Source of the DNA: Leisingera aquaemixtae
GTDB taxonomy: Bacteria; Pseudomonadota; Alphaproteobacteria; Rhodobacterales; Rhodobacteraceae
NCBI RefSeq assembly: GCF_019801145.1
Contig: NZ_JAHVJQ010000003.1
Location: 124,001 to 188,000, forward strand
Direction of reading: 5' to 3'
DNA length: 64,000 bases
In this document: piece by piece, positions 8,952 to 16,930 of the stretch
Layout: each line of letters begins with the position of its first letter
Position numbering within the stretch: position 1 is the stretch's first letter
Position numbers and translations under genes: made by a program
Notes under the pieces: model-generated
Database searches by the model: none
Told to the model about the DNA's origin: nothing
What the model saw: the letters and a program-made list of their open reading frames with translations, nothing else

Positions 8952-10526
8952 ATGATGACACCATTTTCAGAGGTTTATTACTTCGGCGACAGCCTGACGG
9001 ACGAGGGCAACGCCGTAGACATGCTGGCATCAGTCATCGAACCGGTCATCCTGCTGGACTTGATTGCCAGCTTTGGCGGGTTTCCTTCTTCGGATGACCT
9101 GGACCAGCTTCGGGCTGAAGCCAAAATTGTGGCCCGGCAGACAGTGATCGACAGTTTCGGCGAAGTCGGCCCGGAAGGTTCTGTGACCAATGCGCTGACC
9201 CATGCCAGCTACGCCGCCGCACTCGGCGGTTTCAAGGCCGTGAACTATGCAGTGGCGACGGCAACAGCCCTGGGCGATGGCCTGCTGGAGAACCTTATCG
9301 ACCTCGAAGCCCAGGTTGAAGATTTTCTGGAGGATGCCGCGGGCGGAGTGCCGCCGGGCTCGGCTGCGTTTTTCCTGATTGGGGGCAATGATTTCATTGA
9401 TCTGCTGAGGACAGTTAAGGAACAGAATATCACCAGCCAGGCTGAATTCCTGGCGCTTGCGTCGCCGCTGGTCGAGGCGCTGATCGCGCAGATCGTTTCC
9501 GCCGCCGAAACCACCAGCGCCGCCGGGGTTGGCACGGTTTTCCTGGCAACTCAGCCAGCCGATGGTTTCTATCCGGAGTTCGACACGCTCTCGCCTGAAC
9601 ATGCGGGATTCGCGGACCTGCTGGTCGGGATGTTCAACGCCAGTCTCGCTGACAGTATTGCGGATCTTCGCAGCGGCGGAATCGATGCCAGGGCCGTTGA
9701 CCTGTTTGCAGTTTCAGAGGCCCTTACCGAGGATCCGGCAGGATTTGGCATTCTCGCGGACCGGACGGACTACCTGATCGACGGAAGCGTATTCGACAGC
9801 GACCAGGTGCTGGCGTGGGACGCCATTCATCCGGCGGAAACAGCGCATCAGGTCTGGGGCGCCTATGCTGAATTTGTCATGGGCGGCGGCACGACGGCGC
9901 TTCTGGATGACGGCGCATCGGCTCTGAGCACCGGTTCTGCGGCAAATGCAGTGTTTGCGCTGGGCGGAGATGACACCGTAAGGGCCGGCGGCGGCAATGA
10001 TGTCGTAATCGGCGGCACGGGCAATGACGAACTCCATGGCGGCGGAGGCAGGGACATTGTGCTCGGCGGCAGCGGCAATGACATCGTGAAGGGCGCCAAG
10101 GGCAACGATATCATCAGCGGCGGCGACGGCGCGGACGAGCTTCGCGGCGCTGCAGGCAGGGATGTCATCGTGGACGGGCGCGGCGACGACACGGTCTTTG
10201 GCGGGGCGGGCAATGACACGTTCATTTTCACCGAAACGGCGCTCATCGGGGGAGGCGGGGAGTCCAAAGATGTGTTCCACGGCGGGAAAGGGAACGACAC
10301 GCTTTATCTTGTCCTGGACGAGGCCAGTTACCTTGCTTTCGAGGGCGGCGATGTTGACGGCGTTCTGAGCGAGCTTGGCATCACCGTTTTCGGTGTGGAG
10401 CTCATTCACGCCATCGCGGGCAGGGGCAGTATCGCAACTGAATTTGACAGCTTCGGCTGGTTCCCGGCTGCCGATTACTGGGGGGCGGTTTCTGCCCCGT
10501 CTTCCGGCGATGACCTGCTGACTTGA
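8952..10526 (+). CDS. GDSL/SGNH hydrolase fused to RTX calcium-binding repeats
   Basis: A predicted secreted esterase or lipase. The N-terminal half is an SGNH hydrolase: nucleophile S14 in FGDSLTDEGN, the GGND block at 145-148, and the D-x-x-H pair as D290/H293 in AWDAIHP. Residues about 337-425 contain roughly nine glycine/aspartate-rich nonapeptides (GGxGNDxx type) that bind calcium. The C-terminal ~100 residues are a plausible uncleaved type I secretion signal. There is no N-terminal signal peptide, as expected for RTX export. No ABC/HlyD secretion genes lie in the window, so export would depend on a distant system. ATG at 8952 follows GGAAGGGGG. Confidence 0.9.
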   Translation: MMTPFSEVYYFGDSLTDEGNAVDMLASVIEPVILLDLIASFGGFPSSDDLDQLRAEAKIVARQTVIDSFGEVGPEGSVTNALTHASYAAALGGFKAVNYAVATATALGDGLLENLIDLEAQVEDFLEDAAGGVPPGSAAFFLIGGNDFIDLLRTVKEQNITSQAEFLALASPLVEALIAQIVSAAETTSAAGVGTVFLATQPADGFYPEFDTLSPEHAGFADLLVGMFNASLADSIADLRSGGIDARAVDLFAVSEALTEDPAGFGILADRTDYLIDGSVFDSDQVLAWDAIHPAETAHQVWGAYAEFVMGGGTTALLDDGASALSTGSAANAVFALGGDDTVRAGGGNDVVIGGTGNDELHGGGGRDIVLGGSGNDIVKGAKGNDIISGGDGADELRGAAGRDVIVDGRGDDTVFGGAGNDTFIFTETALIGGGGESKDVFHGGKGNDTLYLVLDEASYLAFEGGDVDGVLSELGITVFGVELIHAIAGRGSIATEFDSFGWFPAADYWGAVSAPSSGDDLLT

Positions 10527-10696
10527 CGCAAGGGCAGGCTTTGGACATCGCAAAAGCTCGTGCACGATCCCAAGCACGGCAGGCGTACTGCCCGGCTGGT
10601 TTCATAGGTTCAGCCTATGATGTGATGTGTATAATCGATTTTTCTTGCTCTGCAATTCTGTCAAACTGCCAGTCACTAAAAAATCATAAGTCCAAA

Positions 10697-10715
10697 GCGC
10701 CTCGTCAGAAGGCGC
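10697..10715 (+). other. Small hairpin in leader of the phosphonate transporter operon
   Basis: GCGCCT (10697-10702) pairs with AGGCGC (10710-10715) around a 7-nt loop, about 30 bases before the start of the binding-protein gene. The surrounding stretch from about 10610 is AT-rich and probably holds the promoter, though no clear -35/-10 pair is seen. Its function is unknown. Confidence 0.3.
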
Positions 10716-10748
10716 GTGAAAACGACATCAAGCCAACAGAGGAAATCC

Positions 10749-11768
10749 ATGAAACAGAAAGCGTCATTTTTAACCGCACTGGCCTTCACCATGACGGCGG
10801 CCACCGCCGGGCTGGCCGAAACGGAGCTGACCGTTTACACGGCAGTGGAGGCGGAAGACCTTGCGCGGTATGCGGAGACCTTCAACCAGAGCCATCCGGA
10901 CATTAAGATCAATTGGGTGCGGGACTCCACCGGGATCATCACCGCCAAGCTTCTGGCGGAGCGCGACAACCCGCAGGCCGATGTGGTCTGGGGGCTGGCC
11001 GCAACCTCGCTGCTGCTGTTGAAGTCGGAAGGGATGCTGGAACCCTATGCGCCGGCCGGGGTTGAAGACCTCGATCCCAAATTCGTCGATGGCGACAACC
11101 CGCCCAGCTGGGTTGGCATGGACGCCTGGGTGGCTTCGGTTTGCTACAACACGGTTGAGGCAGAGAAACTGGGCCTGACACCGCCCGCGTCCTGGAAGGA
11201 TCTGACCGATCCGCAGTATGCCGGCCATGTGATCATGCCGAACCCCAATTCCTCCGGCACCGGCTTCCTGGATGTCTCCAGCTGGCTGCAGATGTTCGGC
11301 GAGGAGGAGGGCTGGAAGTTCATGGACGCGCTGCATGAAAACATTGCGCGCTACACCCATTCCGGTTCCAAACCCTGCAAGCTGGCGGCGGCTGGCGAGA
11401 TCCCGATCGGTATTTCCTTCGCCTTCCGCGGCGCCAAGTCCAAGGCCGCAGGCGCACCGCTGGAGATCATTGTTCCCTCCGAGGGCGTCGGCTGGGACAT
11501 GGAAGCAACTGCGATTGTGGCCGGCACCGCAAATCTGGAAGCGGCGCAGACACTGGTCGATTTCACCGTCACCAAGGAAGCCAACGAAATGTACAACACC
11601 GGCTATGCGGTTGTCGCTTTCCCGGGCGTCGCCAAGCCGGTTGAGCATTTCCCCGAAGGGCTGCTGGACGCGATGATCGACAATGATTTCGAGTTCGCGG
11701 CCAACAACCGCGCTGCGATCCTCAAGGAATGGCAAGCCCGCTACGACGGCAAGTCGGAAGCGAAATAA
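10749..11768 (+). CDS. ABC transporter periplasmic binding protein, 2-aminoethylphosphonate type
   Basis: Predicted periplasmic substrate-binding protein of a ferric/phosphonate-type (extracellular solute-binding family 1) importer. An N-terminal signal peptide (MKQKASFLTALAFTMTAATA, cleaved near GLAE) precedes a two-lobed binding fold beginning TELTVYTAVEAEDL. The overall sequence matches the class called putative 2-aminoethylphosphonate binding protein (PhnS2/AepX-like), as far as can be judged by eye. I chose the ATG at 10749 because GAGGAA precedes it at good spacing; an upstream in-frame ATG at 10716 would spoil the signal peptide. An ATPase and a double permease follow on the same strand. 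No phosphonate-degrading genes are in the window. Confidence 0.85.
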   Translation: MKQKASFLTALAFTMTAATAGLAETELTVYTAVEAEDLARYAETFNQSHPDIKINWVRDSTGIITAKLLAERDNPQADVVWGLAATSLLLLKSEGMLEPYAPAGVEDLDPKFVDGDNPPSWVGMDAWVASVCYNTVEAEKLGLTPPASWKDLTDPQYAGHVIMPNPNSSGTGFLDVSSWLQMFGEEEGWKFMDALHENIARYTHSGSKPCKLAAAGEIPIGISFAFRGAKSKAAGAPLEIIVPSEGVGWDMEATAIVAGTANLEAAQTLVDFTVTKEANEMYNTGYAVVAFPGVAKPVEHFPEGLLDAMIDNDFEFAANNRAAILKEWQARYDGKSEAK

Positions 11769-11774
11769 GCTTTC

Positions 11775-11802
11775 AGGGGCGGAGGGTTAGCCTTCCGCCC
11801 CT
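11775..11802 (+). other. Intercistronic hairpin between binding protein and ATPase genes
   Basis: AGGGGCGGA (11775-11783) pairs perfectly with TCCGCCCCT (11794-11802) around a 10-nt loop, six bases after the binding-protein stop and without a T tract. Such hairpins often stabilise the upstream mRNA so that the binding protein is made in excess over the membrane components. Confidence 0.55.
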
Positions 11803-11896
11803 CCGCCTTCCTGAACCTTACTGCCCCATGCCCTGAGCCATGCCGCCCGTTGACAACAGACAGGGTGCCGCGTTGGCATATGCAAGGACCAACGAC

Positions 11897-13012
11897 GTGC
11901 TTCAAATGACCCCGCCAAAAGAAACCTACCTGAGCATCCGCGACCTCTGGAAAGCCTTCGGCAGCTTCATCGCGCTGAAAGACATCTCGCTGGACGTAAA
12001 GGAGGGCGAATTCATCTGCTTCCTCGGCCCGTCCGGCTGCGGCAAGACCACCCTGCTGCGCGCAATTGCGGGTCTGGACCTGCAAACCAAGGGCTCCGTG
12101 ACCCAGGGCAGTCAGGATGTCTCCAACCTGCCGCCGTCAGAGCGCGACTTCGGTATTGTGTTCCAGTCCTATGCATTGTTCCCGAACCTTACGATCGAAA
12201 AGAACATCGCCTTCGGCTTGGAAAACGCGGGCCGCAGCAAGCAGGAAATCAATGCGCGCGTCGCTGAACTGCTGGAACTGGTCGGCCTGCCGGACCAGGG
12301 CCGCAAATACCCGGCCCAGCTGTCCGGCGGCCAGCAGCAGCGGATTGCCCTGGCGCGCGCCATTGCCACCAATCCCGGCCTTTTGCTGCTGGATGAACCG
12401 CTGTCTGCCTTGGATGCCAAGGTGCGTGTCCACTTGCGCCACGAGATCAAGGAGCTGCAGCGCAAGCTGGGTGTGACCACTATCATGGTGACACATGACC
12501 AAGAGGAGGCGCTGGCGATGGCCGACCGCATCGTGGTGATGAACCACGGGGTGATCGAGCAGGTCGGCTCTCCCACGGAAATCTACCGAGAGCCGGCCAA
12601 TCTGTTTGTGGCCGACTTTATCGGCGAGATGAACCAGATCAGTTCATCGGTCGCCAAGGGCGGCCGTCTGGCTGTGGGTGAAAAGACCTTTGCCTGCCTG
12701 CCGCATGAATTTGCTGACGGCACCCCGGTCATTGCCGCCATCCGGCCCGAGGATGTGATCCCGCATGAGGCCGGCTACCTGGAAAGCAGCGGCAACCGCA
12801 ACTGTATCGACGTCCAACTGGCCGAAATGGAATTCCTCGGCTCATTCTGGCGCTGCCGCCTCACCAATGAACGTTTCGGCGGTAAGGAACTGATTGCCGA
12901 CTTCTCCATCAACGCAGTGCGGCGCCTGGATCTGGAGGCCGGCTGCCAGATGGAAATCGAACTGCCCGACAACCGCCTGATGGCCTTTGCGAAAGCCGGG
13001 CAGGGGGCGTGA
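11897..13012 (+). CDS. ABC transporter ATP-binding protein, 2-aminoethylphosphonate type
   Basis: Import ATPase with Walker [10 protein letters not shown], signature [14 protein letters not shown], Walker [13 protein letters not shown] and a switch histidine in [10 protein letters not shown]. The last ~120 residues form a TOBE-like regulatory domain. Start choice is uncertain. GTG at 11897 has AAGGA eight bases upstream, ATG at 11906 is nine bases further, and ATG at 11840 is possible but lacks a ribosome site. It sits between the binding protein and the permease of the same transporter, and its stop overlaps the region where the permease begins. Confidence 0.88.
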   Translation: MLQMTPPKETYLSIRDLWKAFGSFIALKDISLDVKEGEFICFLGPSGCGKTTLLRAIAGLDLQTKGSVTQGSQDVSNLPPSERDFGIVFQSYALFPNLTIEKNIAFGLENAGRSKQEINARVAELLELVGLPDQGRKYPAQLSGGQQQRIALARAIATNPGLLLLDEPLSALDAKVRVHLRHEIKELQRKLGVTTIMVTHDQEEALAMADRIVVMNHGVIEQVGSPTEIYREPANLFVADFIGEMNQISSSVAKGGRLAVGEKTFACLPHEFADGTPVIAAIRPEDVIPHEAGYLESSGNRNCIDVQLAEMEFLGSFWRCRLTNERFGGKELIADFSINAVRRLDLEAGCQMEIELPDNRLMAFAKAGQGA

Positions 13013-13017
13013 CGCAG

Positions 13018-15033
13018 ATGACTGATACCACTCAATCCATCATGCCGGCAGGACCGGTGATCAAGGGCAAGCTCAGCCGCGACGACATCATTATGCGCGG
13101 CAGCATGATCATCATCGCGCTTTACCTGGTCGTGTCGCTGGTCTTTCCGCTTTATGCGATGCTGTCGAAATCCTTCTCCACCTACCGGGTGGAACTGTCA
13201 CAGTATGAATTCCAGGTCAGCGATGAGGCCGGGACGTTTGACGGCAGCATCATGACCGGCGCGGAATTGAACGCCCGCAGCGGCACGTTTGCCGATGCCG
13301 AACTGTCCACCGGCGCCGACGGGCGGCTGCCAGTCACCGGTTTCTTCCCGGACTTCAGCTTCCGCAGCCCGGTGATGTACCAGATCCGCAATACCACCGG
13401 CACAGGCCGCTTTCTGATCGGCTCCAACCTGCAAACCGGCACTGAATGGGTCACGCTCGACTCCAACACCTTCCGCCGGGTGCAGCTGCGCCCCGTGCAG
13501 GCGCGGGGGCTGGACAACTTCGTCTCCTATTTCTCTACGCCTGCGCTGTTCAACTCGATCAAGAACTCGTTGTGGATCGCGGTCCTCAGCACCGTTGTCA
13601 CCGTCTCGCTTGCCTTCTGGTTCGCCTACGCGCTGAACCGCAGCTGCATGAAATACAAGGGCGTGTTCCGCCTCATTGCCATGGCGCCGATCCTGGTGCC
13701 GTCGCTGCTGCCGGGTATCGCGCTGGTCTATCTGTTCGGCAACCAGGGCATGATCAAGGAGCTGTTGTTCGGCGCCAGTATCTACGGCCCCATAGGCATC
13801 GTGATCGGTTCTGTCTTCTTCACCTTCCCGCATGCCTTCATCATCATATCCACCGCGCTGGCAATTTCTGACGCCCGTCTTTACGAGGCCGCCGCCAGCC
13901 TGCGCTCCACCCCGTGGCGCACCTTCTGGACGGTAACAGTTCCGGGTGCGCGTTACGGCCTGATCTCGGCAGCCTTCGTGGTCTTCAACCTTGTGATCAC
14001 CGATTTTGGCCTGCCCAAGGTGATCGGCGGCCAGTTCAACGTGCTGGCGGTGGACATCTACAAGCAGGTGATCGGACAGCAGAATTTTGAAATGGGCGCG
14101 GTGGTCTCCGTGGTGCTGGTGATCCCCGCAATCCTCGCCTTTGCCATCGACCGCATGGTGCAGTCCAAGCAGGTGGCGCTGCTGTCGGCACGCTCGGTCC
14201 CGTATGAGCCGCAGCCGAATAAGAAGATGGACCGTATCTTCTTTGCCTATTGCACCTTGATTGGCATCTTCATCGCCGGGCTGCTGGCAGTCTGCCAGTT
14301 TGCGGCACTGATCAAGTTCTGGCCCTACGATCTAAGCCTCAGCCTGAACAACTACCAGTTCGATAAGATGGACGGCGGCGGCTGGGGCTCCTATGTGAAC
14401 TCCATCAAGCTGGCGCTGATGACAGCTGTGGCCGGCACTGCCGTGGTGTTCTTCGGCGCCTATCTGGTGGAAAAGTCCAAGGGCTTCCGCACGGGGCGCG
14501 CCATCTTCCAGATGTTTGCGATGCTGCCAATGGCCATCCCGGGCATGGTTCTGGGGCTGGCCTACATCTTTTTCTTCAACAACCCCGCCAACCCGCTCAA
14601 TGCGATCTACGGCACCATGGCGATCCTGGTGGTCTGCACCGTCACCCACTTCTACACGGTGTCGCATCTGACGGCGGTCACCGCCCTCAAGCAGATGGAC
14701 CGGGAGTTTGAATCCGTCGCCGCGTCGCTCAAGCAGCCGACCATGAAGCTGTTTGCCCGCGTCACGGTGCCGGTCTGCCTGCCCGCGGTGCTGGACATCT
14801 CGATCTATCTCTTCGTGAACGCGATGACGACGGTGTCGGCGGTGGTGTTCCTCTATTCACCCAAGACCACGCTGGCGTCGATTGCGGTGCTGAACATGGA
14901 TGATGCTGGCGACATCGCCCCTGCGGCAGCGATGGGGATGATGATCTTCTACACCAATGCGCTGGCGCGGATCATCCACCTGCTGGCCTCCCGCGGCATC
15001 CTGCGCCGCACCCAGGCCTGGCGCAGCCGCTAG
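13018..15033 (+). CDS. ABC transporter permease with two fused permease domains, 2-aminoethylphosphonate type
   Basis: A duplicated inner-membrane permease of 671 residues. Two EAA-type loops that dock with the ATPase are visible (EAAASLRSTPWRTFWTVTVP and ESVAASLKQPTMKLFARVTV), one per half. About twelve membrane segments can be counted. A hydrophilic stretch of about 110 residues (roughly 55-165, including GADGRLPVTGFFPDF) lies between the first and second membrane segments and should face the periplasm. It makes the protein longer than the usual ~550-residue FbpB/PhnU2-like permeases. ATG at 13018 is preferred over the GTG at 13009 because AGGGGG lies ten bases before it. Confidence 0.87.
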   Translation: MTDTTQSIMPAGPVIKGKLSRDDIIMRGSMIIIALYLVVSLVFPLYAMLSKSFSTYRVELSQYEFQVSDEAGTFDGSIMTGAELNARSGTFADAELSTGADGRLPVTGFFPDFSFRSPVMYQIRNTTGTGRFLIGSNLQTGTEWVTLDSNTFRRVQLRPVQARGLDNFVSYFSTPALFNSIKNSLWIAVLSTVVTVSLAFWFAYALNRSCMKYKGVFRLIAMAPILVPSLLPGIALVYLFGNQGMIKELLFGASIYGPIGIVIGSVFFTFPHAFIIISTALAISDARLYEAAASLRSTPWRTFWTVTVPGARYGLISAAFVVFNLVITDFGLPKVIGGQFNVLAVDIYKQVIGQQNFEMGAVVSVVLVIPAILAFAIDRMVQSKQVALLSARSVPYEPQPNKKMDRIFFAYCTLIGIFIAGLLAVCQFAALIKFWPYDLSLSLNNYQFDKMDGGGWGSYVNSIKLALMTAVAGTAVVFFGAYLVEKSKGFRTGRAIFQMFAMLPMAIPGMVLGLAYIFFFNNPANPLNAIYGTMAILVVCTVTHFYTVSHLTAVTALKQMDREFESVAASLKQPTMKLFARVTVPVCLPAVLDISIYLFVNAMTTVSAVVFLYSPKTTLASIAVLNMDDAGDIAPAAAMGMMIFYTNALARIIHLLASRGILRRTQAWRSR

Positions 15034-15157
15034 CCCGATCTCAAGCAGATGGCCGCCGCAGATGAGGCTCGGCCAGCTGCACCTGCTTTGCCTGCCAATA
15101 GAGCGCAACAAGACTGGTGCGGCACGCCCCGGCAGCCAGCGGTGCGTTGCCGCCATA

Positions 15158-15191
15158 TTGACAAAACCGGTTTTGTGGTTATTTTGGCCTG
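15158..15191 (+). promoter_or_regulatory. Probable promoter and autoregulatory operator of the ArsR gene
   Basis: TTGACA at 15158-15163 is a perfect -35 element. It overlaps the 14-bp perfect palindrome CAAAACCGGTTTTG (15162-15175), the kind of site an ArsR dimer binds. A -10-like TTATTT/ATTTTG lies around 15179-15186, only 6-13 bases before the ATG at 15192. Repressor binding would therefore block RNA polymerase directly, and the transcript would be leaderless or nearly so. Confidence 0.65.
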
Positions 15192-15509
15192 ATGACGACA
15201 TCAAGTTTCAACGCCCGCGCCCTTGCCGCCTTGGGGCACGACGCCCGACTGGCCATCTTCCGGCTGCTTGTCAAAGCAGGGGAGGACGGGCTGCGGGTCG
15301 GCGACATTGCCGAGCATCTGGGTCTCGCGGCCTCCACACTGGCGCACCACCTGTCGACGCTGGTTGATGCCAAACTGGTGGTGCAGGAAAAGCGCGGGCG
15401 TGAGGTGTTCAGCCGGGTCGACTATCCCGTCATGCTGTCCGTCGTGAACTTTCTGACATCGGAATGCTGCGCGGGCGTGGCCCTGACCGCAAAGGAGGAG
15501 ACCGCTTGA
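15192..15509 (+). CDS. ArsR/SmtB family transcriptional regulator
   Basis: A small 105-residue winged-helix repressor. The recognition helix region is GLAASTLAHHLSTLVDAKLV (about 44-63), followed by the wing EKRGREVFSRVD. The classic ELCVCDL arsenic site is absent. Instead there is a C-terminal vicinal pair C92-C93 in SECCAG, placed like the C95/C96 of the Acidithiobacillus-type ArsR but without a visible third cysteine. The effector may be arsenite, another thiophilic metal or a redox signal. No ribosome binding site precedes the ATG. The permease gene follows at once and is the likely target. Confidence 0.88.
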   Translation: MTTSSFNARALAALGHDARLAIFRLLVKAGEDGLRVGDIAEHLGLAASTLAHHLSTLVDAKLVVQEKRGREVFSRVDYPVMLSVVNFLTSECCAGVALTAKEETA

Positions 15510-15510
15510 G

Positions 15511-16614
15511 ATGCTGGCGGGCTTTTCTTTGACCTTAAATAACTACAAAACTGGTGATTTGGAAATGACAAGCACAACAGAAAACTCCCCAAGGCCCGGC
15601 GCTGCCGTCTGGCAGCTCTTCAAGGACCAGCGGGTCTGGGCGGCCTCCGCGGCCATCCTGCTGCTGCTGGCGCTGTTCGACCCGGTGCAATCCGCAGATA
15701 GCGCGGTCTTTGCTGGTGCGGCCTTGGCCCATACGGCGCCATACCTGCTGTTCTCCATTGCTGTCGCGGCCTGGGCCGGGGCAACCGGCGCGGACAACCT
15801 GGTGGCCAAGGCCTTCACCGGCTCGCCGCTCCTGATGATAGCGCTGGGGGCGCTGGCGGGCGGGCTGTCTCCGTTCTGCTCCTGCGGGGTGATCCCGCTG
15901 ATTGCGGCGCTTTTGTCGATGGGCGTGCCGCTGTCAGCCGTCATGGCCTTCTGGCTGGCCTCGCCGATCATGGACCCCTCGATGTTTTTCCTGACCGCAG
16001 GGGTGCTGGGTGTTGAGTTCGCCGTAGCCAAGACCCTTGCCGCTGTAGGTCTGGGGCTGTTCGGCGGCCTGACTGTCCACCTGCTGAGCCGCGGCGGCGC
16101 ATTGACCGACCCTTTGCGCGATGGTGTCGGTAACGGCGGCTGCGGCGGCTCGAAAATGCGCGCGCCGAAACCGGTGGTCTGGCGGTTCTGGCACGAGGCG
16201 GAGCGCCGCGCGAAGTTCGGCGCGACCGCCTGGACCACAACCTTGTTCCTCGCCAAGTGGCTGCTGCTGGCGTTCATTCTCGAAAGCCTGATGCTGGCCT
16301 GGATTCCGGCAGAGACCGTAACCGCCGCCCTGGGCGGCGAGGGCCTGCTGCCGATCGTCACCGCAACGCTAGTGGGTGTGCCTGCTTACCTGAACGGCTA
16401 TGCCGCGCTGCCGCTGGTCGGCGGGCTGATCGACCAGGGTATGGCACCCGGTGCGGGCCTTGCCTTCCTTGTGGCCGGCGGCGTCACCTCAATCCCAGCG
16501 GCGATGGCGGTCTGGGCGCTGGCCCGCCTGCAGGTTTTCGCTCTATACCTCGGGCTGTCACTTTCCGGCGCCTTTGCGGTTGGCCTGCTTTTCCAGCTCT
16601 GGCACGCAGTCTGA
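15511..16614 (+). CDS. DUF318/ArsP-type membrane permease
   Basis: A polytopic inner-membrane protein of 367 residues from ATG 15511, with about eight to ten hydrophobic segments. The signature SPFCSCGVIPL near residues 112-122 carries the conserved cysteine pair found in DUF318 (ArsP-like) permeases, several of which export organoarsenicals. A cysteine-containing cytoplasmic stretch GNGGCGGSKMRAP sits between the two halves. AAGGAGG at 15492-15498 lies 12 bases ahead of the start; an internal ATG at 15565 is an alternative. The immediately upstream ArsR regulator suggests metal or metalloid efflux, but the substrate is not provable here. Confidence 0.82.
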   Translation: MLAGFSLTLNNYKTGDLEMTSTTENSPRPGAAVWQLFKDQRVWAASAAILLLLALFDPVQSADSAVFAGAALAHTAPYLLFSIAVAAWAGATGADNLVAKAFTGSPLLMIALGALAGGLSPFCSCGVIPLIAALLSMGVPLSAVMAFWLASPIMDPSMFFLTAGVLGVEFAVAKTLAAVGLGLFGGLTVHLLSRGGALTDPLRDGVGNGGCGGSKMRAPKPVVWRFWHEAERRAKFGATAWTTTLFLAKWLLLAFILESLMLAWIPAETVTAALGGEGLLPIVTATLVGVPAYLNGYAALPLVGGLIDQGMAPGAGLAFLVAGGVTSIPAAMAVWALARLQVFALYLGLSLSGAFAVGLLFQLWHAV

Positions 16615-16624
16615 CCAAATACCG

Positions 16625-16656
16625 GCCCGGGCACTGTTCATTGCCCGGGCGATCGT
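16625..16656 (+). terminator. Terminator after the ArsR-permease unit
   Basis: A perfect 9-bp stem, GCCCGGGCA (16625-16633) with TGCCCGGGC (16642-16650), and an 8-nt loop lie ten bases after the permease stop. A short T run (GATCGTTT) follows. The rest of the 316-bp gap up to 16930 holds no convincing gene. Its last ~130 bases are AT-rich and probably carry the promoter of the chemosensory cluster. Confidence 0.6.
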
Positions 16657-16930
16657 TTCCCAGCGGCCTTGCCAAGCCAGGCACAGCATTCGGGTACGCG
16701 GCCGCCTTGACCGCCGGGGGCTGCGGCAACAGGCGGCAGGTTGCCAAGGCTGCAAACCGCCGTTGGGCCGCCTGTTGAGTTCGTGCCTGACCAGTGATTG
16801 CGTCCTTCGGTTGCTTTTTTACGAATAATTACCGCGGCCGAAACATGCATTCGGAGCATTGGTATGATGTTGTTAACAGCTCTCTCTCAGGTTGATCGAC
16901 AACCGTTATTTAAATGAGTGAGGCGAAAGC

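Noticed and set aside
16451-16828. A 125-codon open frame overlapping the ArsP-like permease end
   Set aside because: Its first half is an alternate frame of the permease gene and its second half crosses the terminator hairpin.
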